Shown here in pieces: positions 52,985 through 61,700 of a stretch of DNA of 64,000 nucleotides. Positions within the stretch are counted from its first letter, which is position 1. Each line of letters starts with the position of its first letter. Source of the stretch: Bacteroidales bacterium (GTDB lineage: Bacteria; Bacteroidota; Bacteroidia; Bacteroidales; FEN-979); NCBI GenBank assembly GCA_030681475.1, contig JAUXWT010000061.1, forward strand, positions 1 through 64,000. Direction: 5' to 3'. The notes beneath the pieces are model-generated. The model was given only the letters and a program-made list of their open reading frames with translations. It had not been told where the DNA came from and made no database searches. The position numbers and the translations under genes are program-made.

Positions 52985-53019
52985 CGGGGGACAAGGGGGC
53001 AGGTGGACAGGTGGACAAT
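52985..53019. repeat. GGACAGGTG tandem repeat
   Basis: Three to four 9-10 bp units (gggggcaggtggacaggtgg) lie between the response regulator gene and the stop of the FISUMP gene. They are related to the CAAGTGGG family at 36281 and 40057. Confidence 0.7.
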
Positions 53020-53025
53020 GTTTGG

Positions 53026-55896
53026 TTAATTTTTAATGCACCTCACGGGAAAGGCGCTGGCTTTGGAACTGTTATACTTCGAAACAGAGGTGTTAATCGT
53101 ATTTACTCCCCGTGCAACAGGGTTTGTGCCGGCAAGGGTCGATGTCCAGAACATGGTTACCGACGGACTCCCTGTTGTGAATGACCATGTATTGTTTTGA
53201 TAGTATATTCCGTTAAACATAGCATTGAATCCTGTTTGAAAGGCAAGATAACTCCCGGCAAGCCCATCACCCGGTGTCGTATTTGGAAGTTTGTCGATCA
53301 AATTCTGCCATTCCGTGGCGGTGGGAACATGCCAGCCGCCAGGACAAATATCCTGAAACATGTAGTTCTCCTGATAGCCCATGATCTCGCCCCATTGATA
53401 GTACCCTCCTGAAGAACCGCATTGCGCTGCTATATTTTCCTTGCAATATTTTTCAAGGGTACAATTATCGGTTTGAACGATTTTGTGATCGGTAAAAGTC
53501 CCGTAATTTAAATTTGCCGACATCCAGCATCGCGCATTCACTCCTGACCCCTCCAGAAATGTCGGATAAATTTTCCCATCACGATGATCTTTAACTGTTC
53601 CGGGACATGGATCATTTGCGTTAGATGCGTAAACCGAGATCGTAATTGTTTTATCATCGTAACAACCCTGTGAATTTGTGTAGCGGTATGTTACCTGATG
53701 AACAACGCCGACAGATGGAGTGCCGCCAATTACGCTGCTGTTCCCGGGATCGAAAACATAGCTCCCTGGAGCTGCCATGATGACACCGGTGCCGAAGTAT
53801 TCCCCATTTGCGCCAATCGGACTACCGCCCTTCAACATGATCGGACGGCTGTTTTTTGTGGTAGCGATGCTGTTGCAGACAGTAAATCCTACGGTTGGAA
53901 TCGGCTTGACATTAATGGGGAAAGGTGGAGACGGCATTCCATCCCCGCATGCGTTTTGTGCCTTTACAGTGAGGATCCCCGATGTTGCAGTTACTGAAAA
54001 ATCAATGATCAGATCAGTCCCGTTGTTGGTCATGGATATACCTGTGCCGGTATATGACCAAATGTAGGTCGATGCATTGGGAATGGCGTTGACGCTGTAG
54101 GAGAATCCGGTTTGATTCTGACAAACCTCATATCCTGTGGTACTTACAATTGTACCTGCATCCCCGGGAAGCGGGTTGATTGTAACCGCCAGGGTGGACG
54201 GAGTGCCAAATCCGCAAATTACATTATGGCCCTGAACACTTATGGTTCCGGAGGCAGTGGCTGAACTGAAGTCAACTGTGATGGAATTTGTGTTAGCTCC
54301 GGCTGTAATGGTGGCACCGGCAGGCAGCGTCCACGAATAACTTTCCGCCCCCGTGATGGGAACGATTGAATAGGTTATCCCCGTAACTGGAACGCAAGTT
54401 GAATTTAAGCCTGTTATTATACCGGCCGGGCCAGGTACTGTTCGCACCTCGACCGTAATTTCTTTGGCTGCAGATTGATTACAGGCATCGGTGACAGTTA
54501 CCGAATAGAGGTGGATCCCTGCAGGAGGTGTTACTGTAATTGAGGCAGTGGTGGCAGTGTTACTCCACACGTAGGTATAGGCATTGGCCGGTAATACCGG
54601 TTGACCTCCTGTAATGGTTGGAGTCAGTGTTGTGGATGACCCGATACATATTATTACATTATTTATATTGACGGAAAGCGGACTGAAATCTTTAATAGAA
54701 AATTCGGAAGTGACAACAGTTGTGATACCGCAGGTGATTGTGGATCCTTCAATGATCAGATTTTCAACCGGTTCTGGCAATCCATCAGAAATGGGGATGA
54801 TCAGTATCGGCGTTGATTGAAGTTGCCCTGCGGGGATGGTCACGTGTGATGGAAAAGGATTAGGCAGAATATCAGCCTGGGTAGCAGTTCCAGCAGATTG
54901 GATAGCGACATCAACGGTCAGATCTGTTGTATGGGGCTGTGGGATTGAATAGACAAGTGAAACATCACTGCAACCCTCAACCAGCAACTGTCCGGTTAGC
55001 GGGTTTGAAAAGGAGACGGAACTGGTTACATTATTGCTGGTAAAACTGTTTTGTTCAAGGAATACCCCCGAATCAAGAACACCATCGGATGCATCCCCGA
55101 TGGCAAACTTCATATGGTAGGTTTGATTGCATGCAACCGTGTAACTTGCCGTGAAAACATAGGTCAACCGGTTATAGGAAAAGTAGTCCTTTTTCACGTT
55201 CCACCAGGAATAAACCCCATTACCCAGATTGCCTTGATCTGCCGCACAGATATTGAATATCGTCACATAATTTGTACTGTTTGGCAGCAGGGCAATATTT
55301 ACAGCATCGTTAACAAAACCAAGCCCGCCGGCGATACCCGGGCCGCTTAAAAAAAGACCGAAAGCATCGTTGATAGAGCTGCAAAAACTATCAAATTCAA
55401 TGGATCCGAACACATACCTGAAGGTTACAACATCAGTTTGGGGAACAAAGTCAAATTCAAGAACCGATTTATCATGAATGGTATTACCGGCAAGGATGAC
55501 CAGATCAGGGTCACTTTCCGCGGGCTGGCTGTTTCCCCACATATCGTCGCTGGGATTGGATCCGGCTTTGGCTTTCCCAACAAATCCGGTTGACAGGATT
55601 ACCCCTCCGTCAATTCCCAGTTGGGATGCTGCTCCGCCGGTATTCGCAAATGATCCGATTTGATCCCTGGCCTTGAGCGGAAGACGATTTGTACTGTTCA
55701 ACGGCTCGGTTGACCCGTTGTATTTTGCATTGGAAATGGTAATACCGGCGCCGACCAGGTAGGTCTCAACAAACTGCTGTGGGGTCAAACTTATTGTTGA
55801 TCCTTGCACGACAGTTAGCTGCCCCCACGATTCCAGCGGAAAAACAAATACAAACAACCAGAACAGGTTGAAATAAAAGATTAGCTGGACTTTCAT
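53026..55896 (-). CDS. Choice-of-anchor L / PKD-like / FISUMP surface protein
   Basis: The 956-residue protein has a signal peptide (ending LESWGQ) and a choice-of-anchor L domain (about 25-290, with GVILSTGFVGKA, VLEFDFVPQTDVVTFRYVFG and ASDGVLDSGVFLE). Several PKD/Ig-like modules follow (about 295-740), and a C-terminal FISUMP domain (about 785-956: CWMSANLNYG, CPGGWHVPTATEWQNLID, AFPVRCIKN). No T9SS or IPTL tail is present, so its surface attachment is unexplained. It is the third and last gene of a FISUMP operon with 48 bp before it. Confidence 0.87.
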   Translation of the reverse strand: MKVQLIFYFNLFWLFVFVFPLESWGQLTVVQGSTISLTPQQFVETYLVGAGITISNAKYNGSTEPLNSTNRLPLKARDQIGSFANTGGAASQLGIDGGVILSTGFVGKAKAGSNPSDDMWGNSQPAESDPDLVILAGNTIHDKSVLEFDFVPQTDVVTFRYVFGSIEFDSFCSSINDAFGLFLSGPGIAGGLGFVNDAVNIALLPNSTNYVTIFNICAADQGNLGNGVYSWWNVKKDYFSYNRLTYVFTASYTVACNQTYHMKFAIGDASDGVLDSGVFLEQNSFTSNNVTSSVSFSNPLTGQLLVEGCSDVSLVYSIPQPHTTDLTVDVAIQSAGTATQADILPNPFPSHVTIPAGQLQSTPILIIPISDGLPEPVENLIIEGSTITCGITTVVTSEFSIKDFSPLSVNINNVIICIGSSTTLTPTITGGQPVLPANAYTYVWSNTATTASITVTPPAGIHLYSVTVTDACNQSAAKEITVEVRTVPGPAGIITGLNSTCVPVTGITYSIVPITGAESYSWTLPAGATITAGANTNSITVDFSSATASGTISVQGHNVICGFGTPSTLAVTINPLPGDAGTIVSTTGYEVCQNQTGFSYSVNAIPNASTYIWSYTGTGISMTNNGTDLIIDFSVTATSGILTVKAQNACGDGMPSPPFPINVKPIPTVGFTVCNSIATTKNSRPIMLKGGSPIGANGEYFGTGVIMAAPGSYVFDPGNSSVIGGTPSVGVVHQVTYRYTNSQGCYDDKTITISVYASNANDPCPGTVKDHRDGKIYPTFLEGSGVNARCWMSANLNYGTFTDHKIVQTDNCTLEKYCKENIAAQCGSSGGYYQWGEIMGYQENYMFQDICPGGWHVPTATEWQNLIDKLPNTTPGDGLAGSYLAFQTGFNAMFNGIYYQNNTWSFTTGSPSVTMFWTSTLAGTNPVARGVNTINTSVSKYNSSKASAFPVRCIKN

Positions 55897-55944
55897 CCTT
55901 TCACTGACAATAAAAAGTACTGTAAAGTTACATAAAAAAACAGA

Positions 55945-58740
55945 CTAATCCTTAACGCACCTCACGGTGAATGCATTTGCCCTGGAACTTTCATATTTCG
56001 AAACGGAGGGATCGATTGTATTGAGCCCTCTGGCGATAGCTTTATTGCCGGAGATGGTAGAAGTCCAGAACATCGTTGCAGAAGGGTTTCCGGAAGTGAA
56101 TGCCCATTTATTGTTCAGGTAATAGATTCCTTTGAAAAGGGTATTAAATCCGGTGAGATAGAGGAGATAACTCCCTGCAATTCCTTCCCCTGGGGTTTTA
56201 CCTGCAACTTCATCGATCAGAGTCTGCCATTCAATTGACGTAGGGATGTGCCAACCCGGTGGACATAAACCCTGCGTGCCTTCCTGATCACTGTACTGCA
56301 TCACCTCATCCCATTGGTAAAAACCACCCGATGTGCAGCCGCCCTGCATAGATGCGTAACAATATTTCTGAGGCTGGCAGTTATCAGTCTGTGGTGTAGC
56401 AGGGTCTAACTCATTGCCGTAGCTCAAATCCTGGGCCATCCAGCATCGCGTACCAGACCAATAGGTGTTATAGGATTTATATGGAGTTGGTGTTCTGACA
56501 TCTTTCAGGGGAAAGAGGGGATTTCCACACTGGAACTGTGGAGGAGTTATTATCGAAATAACCTTTGTATCCTTTGCGGGGCAATTGAAGTTATTAACGT
56601 ATGTATAAGTGATCATGTGGGTTCCCACCCCGGCAACGGCGGGGTTGAACATGTATTCTCCGGCTACCGGGGTCACGCCTGTTCCTGAATAGACCCCGGT
56701 TGGTCCAAGTGGGGTTCCTCCATGCAGTATAAATGGTTTTGCTATCGGAATTGTCACCAGGTTGAAACAGGTCATCAGGGTGACCAAGGGTTTTGGATTG
56801 ATCAGAATATCTTTCGTTTTGGATTTTTGGCAGCCGTGAATTGTTACGCCGTCCAGTTTAAGTTGGGCGGGTCCTGTACCAGTCCAGTTGACATCAGCTA
56901 CATGTGGCGATCCGGGGACAGGAGTGACCGTACCTTTGCCGGTATATGGCGGGGGGATGTTCCATGTATATGTTGTCAACGGGTCGGCAGGAACCTGATA
57001 TTGTGAAGGAGTCGGATAATCCTGGCATACCGACGCAGGCACAACCGGACCTGAAAAATCGACAAAAGGAACAGCATTGACCTGAATATTCTGAGACATG
57101 GCATTGGTACAACCGTTCAGATCGGTGAAAGTATAGGTTATCGAGTGATTGCCGACACCTGCTGTTGCAGGATAAAAACTCCCGGCAACAATTCCGGTGC
57201 CTGTATAGATACCCCCGATTGGAGATGCAGCCAATAGTGGAAATGGCGCAATATCCTCACATACATCGGGAATGCTGTTAAAGGTGATCACCGGCGTTGC
57301 ATTTACAACGATAGATTGTGTTGCCGAGCTTGTGCATCCGTTCACATCGGTATATGTATAAGTGATCGTATGAGTTCCAATACCGGCATTAGCGGGATCA
57401 AACACCCCACCCGCTACACCTGTACCGGAATAGGTACCTCCGGACGGAGTTGCGGTTGAAAGAGGAAATGCGGCGTTATTCAAACAAACTTCGTTGAGGG
57501 CCGGAAAGTTCACTTCCGGCAAAGGGTTTATGGTAACAGCCAATTGCGAGGTAATTCCCGGTGAAGGGCAGGCGGCGTTGGTGCCATACACTTCAATAAA
57601 TCCTGATGTTGCAGTGGATGAAAAGCTGATCGAGATGAAAGGATCACCCGGATCAGCCTGTACAATGGTCACGCCCGGTTGTGCCGGGTTATAACTGAAG
57701 TGATATTCTTCCGTGCCGGGATTGGGTACAACTGAAATAGTCTGACCAGTTGTTCCTGCACAGAAGGTCTGCGGCCCCATGGTGAATGTCAGCGGCTGCG
57801 CACAGGTTGACTCGGGTGCGGTGAACTGGTGGGTAAGTGAACAGTCCGGGATTTCAGAGAAAACAGCCGTGAGGAGGTGGGGTAACCCGTCACATGGAAT
57901 ATTCGTCAGGATATATGGCAATGGACTTGTGAACGTGGGATTGAATACCTGGGAGACAGGTGGGACAGCCGTATTGTCGGTTATTGTCAACGTACCCGTG
58001 GAGGGTGCATTGGTGAATTCAATGTTTCCTGAAACCGAGAAGGTATTTGAACCCGGGTCACATACCGTAGAATTTGCAGTAATCGCGATCACAGAGCAAT
58101 TGGTAACGATATCACAGTCTGTAAAACCAGTCCCCCCGGTCTGCGAAAAAGTGATCATCCCTGGCAGTGTGCTGTAGTTTGTTATGAGAAGAATATAGAT
58201 CTCGCCAACCTGGGCATTCATGATATTACAGGTCTCAATAGCAAACGAGGAATAACTGCAGTCGGTAATGTTTCCTTTCGGATATATACAGCCCGGTGTT
58301 GTGTTGCTACAACACGGGTCAAGTGGTTTAGGACATGTCCCTGTAAGGCCATTGGCACATCCGTCGGTAAGGCTTGAAAATGGCCCCCAGCAAATAAAAT
58401 CAACATCATGATTGTCTGACTGTGAAATGGTGATAATGATATCACCAGCCACACTGACCTGCATATAATACCAAGCCGGGCAAGGTGTCGAATTAAGGCA
58501 ACCGTAATTCGGATAGCCACCTACAGCAGGGGGAGCTGTTCCGGAGGTGCCTGCGGGAAATGAATAGGTGTTTTCAGAGCAGGAAACCTGGGCGCCTGAG
58601 CACTCAAAAGTACCTTCTAACGGGGCATTTTCCTGGTTTGATTGTGGTGAAGCTTCCGCCTGATAAGAATTGAACAATAAAAAAAATGGCAGAAAGAGAC
58701 CTTGCAGGAAAAACAAAAAAAGATTTTGTTTCTTCTTCAT
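55945..58740 (-). CDS. Cys-rich N-domain / PKD-like / FISUMP surface protein
   Basis: The 931-residue protein has a signal peptide (ending NSYQAEASPQ) and an N-terminal Cys-rich domain (about 45-215: AWYYMQVSVAGDIIITISQS, ICWGPF, ETCNIMNAQVGEIYILLITN). That domain is clearly homologous to the one in the T9SS protein at 28244. Repeated PKD-like modules follow with GGTYSGTGVAGGVFDPANAG-type motifs, then a C-terminal FISUMP domain (CWMAQDLSYG, CPPGWHIPTSIEWQTLID, AFTVRCVKD). It has no T9SS tail. It starts 12 bp after the stop of the giant gene. Confidence 0.88.
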   Translation of the reverse strand: MKKKQNLFLFFLQGLFLPFFLLFNSYQAEASPQSNQENAPLEGTFECSGAQVSCSENTYSFPAGTSGTAPPAVGGYPNYGCLNSTPCPAWYYMQVSVAGDIIITISQSDNHDVDFICWGPFSSLTDGCANGLTGTCPKPLDPCCSNTTPGCIYPKGNITDCSYSSFAIETCNIMNAQVGEIYILLITNYSTLPGMITFSQTGGTGFTDCDIVTNCSVIAITANSTVCDPGSNTFSVSGNIEFTNAPSTGTLTITDNTAVPPVSQVFNPTFTSPLPYILTNIPCDGLPHLLTAVFSEIPDCSLTHQFTAPESTCAQPLTFTMGPQTFCAGTTGQTISVVPNPGTEEYHFSYNPAQPGVTIVQADPGDPFISISFSSTATSGFIEVYGTNAACPSPGITSQLAVTINPLPEVNFPALNEVCLNNAAFPLSTATPSGGTYSGTGVAGGVFDPANAGIGTHTITYTYTDVNGCTSSATQSIVVNATPVITFNSIPDVCEDIAPFPLLAASPIGGIYTGTGIVAGSFYPATAGVGNHSITYTFTDLNGCTNAMSQNIQVNAVPFVDFSGPVVPASVCQDYPTPSQYQVPADPLTTYTWNIPPPYTGKGTVTPVPGSPHVADVNWTGTGPAQLKLDGVTIHGCQKSKTKDILINPKPLVTLMTCFNLVTIPIAKPFILHGGTPLGPTGVYSGTGVTPVAGEYMFNPAVAGVGTHMITYTYVNNFNCPAKDTKVISIITPPQFQCGNPLFPLKDVRTPTPYKSYNTYWSGTRCWMAQDLSYGNELDPATPQTDNCQPQKYCYASMQGGCTSGGFYQWDEVMQYSDQEGTQGLCPPGWHIPTSIEWQTLIDEVAGKTPGEGIAGSYLLYLTGFNTLFKGIYYLNNKWAFTSGNPSATMFWTSTISGNKAIARGLNTIDPSVSKYESSRANAFTVRCVKD

Positions 58741-58752
58741 AGGTATATTCTC

Positions 58753-61700
58753 CTAATCTTTCACACACCTCACCGGAAAGGCATTGGTTTTTGCGCTTTC
58801 ATATATCGAAACCGAGGAGTTGATCGTATTGAGCCCCCTGGCGATGGGTTTATTTCCTGAGAGTGTGGATGTCCAGAACATGGTCGCCCCGGGGCTGCCG
58901 GCATCAAAGGCCCACAGGTTATTCAGGTAATAGATCCCTTTGCGCAGCGAATTGAATCCTCCTGCTGCTTTGAGATAACCTCCTGCAGTTGCATCTCCGG
59001 GGTTCATATTTGCCACTGCATCGATCAGGTTCTGCCATTCATTGATTGTAGGTATATGCCATCCCGGAGGGCAGGCGCCCTGGTATGGGGCCTGGGTAAG
59101 TGCATATTGGATAAGCTCATCCCATTGATAGAGGCCGCCATAAACAGTGCAACCTGCATTATCTGTGGTCAGGCAGTACTTTTCATTGATACAGTTGTCA
59201 GTTTGAGGCTGTGGCTGGTTCTGGGAGGGAAAAGTCACCGTGGTACCATACCGAAGGTTCTCAGCCATCCAGCATTTTGCATTGATCATAATGGTACGGT
59301 AAGTATTATTGTCTCGTGGATCGGTAAGCAAGCTTACCCCGCATGGATAGCTGACATTCGACGTGAGTACCGTGATCGTTTGAGGGATAGAGGAGGCTTT
59401 GCAATTATTCACGGTGGTGTATGTATAATAGATGGTGTTCGAACCAAGAAACACTGCGGCATCACCCGGATTAAATATGTTTCCAGGAAGGGCGGGGGCG
59501 GCCGGATTGTTTAAATGATATGTTCCGGTGGCTCCATATGGGCTTCCTCCTTTTAAAATGAAGGGTTTAGCATTTTTAGTGGTGACCAGGTCATTGCAAA
59601 ATGAATAGGAAACGACCGGTAGCGGATGGACTATGATAGACAGGGGGGCAGACACGGGTCCATCCCCACATTCATTATTTCCGGTTACAGTCAAAGTGCC
59701 ATTGGTTGCAGTAGTTGAGAATGTTATGCTGATAGCCGGTGTTCCGTTACCCACAATGGACACGCCGGTACCTGTGTAGGCCCATTTATACGAGGTTGCA
59801 TTCAGGATTGCGGGAACAGAATATGACTGGGTGGATGTTTTACAAACACTGATTGGTCCGGTGATCGCACCAGGGGTAATTGGCCAGGGCTTAAAGGAAA
59901 CGGGAAAGGTCATCGCTGTTGCAGTACAACTTACTCCTGTATATACTATGGTTTCAGTAAGATCAACGAACACCGGTGGCGTGTTTGCCCATAGAACTGA
60001 GACCGTATTTTGACCCAGCGGTAGTTGGGCTGTTCCACCTGTAATGGTCCATTGATAAACATTGCCGGTTGTTCCGGCAGAATATACCTGGGTGGAAAAT
60101 CCACAGATGGGGGTCAAAGGGCCAGTGATCACCGGGCTGGGGTTTGGATTAACAGTAACGGTGAGGGTCGTTGGTGTTACAGCGGTACAACCGGTGGAAC
60201 CCACCGTATAATTTACTGTGATAATGTAGGTCCCGGGATTCAGCCAGGTCATGGTAAATTGATTGTCGGAGGAACCTCCCCCGGTAAAGGTACCTCCTGC
60301 TGCCGGGATACCCCAAACATAGGATGTCGCCGATGCATCGGTATTGTACGTTTCAATATCCCCCACACAAACATGCGTTTCTCCTGTCAGTGTTGGGGTA
60401 GGGAGATCCTGAACATTAACTGTGTAAGAGGAGGCCACATTGGCTGTACAGCCATTCGCATCGAAATAGTTAACAGTCAGGGTTTGTGGCCCGATGACAT
60501 TCCAGGCAACGGTAATTTCGTTGATTCCCGGTCCCGGAACAAAGGATCCACCTGCCGAAATGGTCCATTGATAGTTTGTCATACCAGCCTCAGTAAAATA
60601 AATTAATCCCGTGGTACCTGAACAAACAGAGGGGGCCCCGGTTATTTGCGGGACAGGCAATGGATTTACCGTAATTGTAAATGATTTTGCGGTACCGACG
60701 CAACTGACTGATTGATTTGTGAATGTCGGAGTGACCGTTATGGTGGCGACAACCGGTGTGGAACCAGTATTGACAGCGATAAACGAAGCAATATTTCCGG
60801 TACCGGATGACGGCAGACCGATCGTGGCAGTATTGTTTGTCCAGCTATATGTCGTGGTACCAATCGTATTGTTGGTTCCAAAAGTGACAACACTGGTCAT
60901 GACGTTGTGGCAAACTACCAGGTTTAAGGGATTGTTCACTTGTCCTGACGGGTTCACTGTGATGGTAAAGATTTCTGCAGGTCCAATACAACTTTCAGAT
61001 AAATTTGAAAATGTCGGGGTCACCGTGATGGTGGCTACTACCGGTGCGGTGCCGGTATTGACGGCAGTAAAGGAGGGAATATTTCCGGATCCGGCGGCTG
61101 CGAGACCAATTGATACTGTATTGTTTGTCCAATTATAAGTTGTAGTGCCCCCGGAATTATTCGTATTGAAGTCGACATCCCCGGTTGATGTATTGTTGCA
61201 AACAACCAGGTCGGTTGGATCGATCACCTGACCGGTCGGGTTCACCGTGATCGTAAAATTTTCTGTGGGGCCAACACAACTTTCTGACAAATAGGTAAAT
61301 GTCGGAGTAACAGTAATTGTGGCTACCACCGGCGTTAAGCCGTTGTTGACGGCGTTAAAGGAGGCAATATTACCGTTGCCTGAAGCAGGCAGGCCAATCG
61401 AAGTCGTGTTGTTGAGCCAGTTATAAGTGGTTGTGCCGACCGTATTTGTTGTTCCAAAGGTGACAGCAGTGGTGAGTGCGGTATTGCATGCAACGAGATC
61501 GGTTGGGTCGTTCACCTGACCTGTTGGATTTACGGTGATGGTAAACGTTTTTGCAGGACCGACGCAACTTACCGATTGATTGGTAAATGTCGGAGTAACG
61601 GTAATTGTGGCTACCACAGGCACAGTGGTGGTATTGATAGCTGTAAAGGAAGGAATATTGCCATTCCCGTTGCCTGCAAGGCCGATAGAAGTGTTATCGT

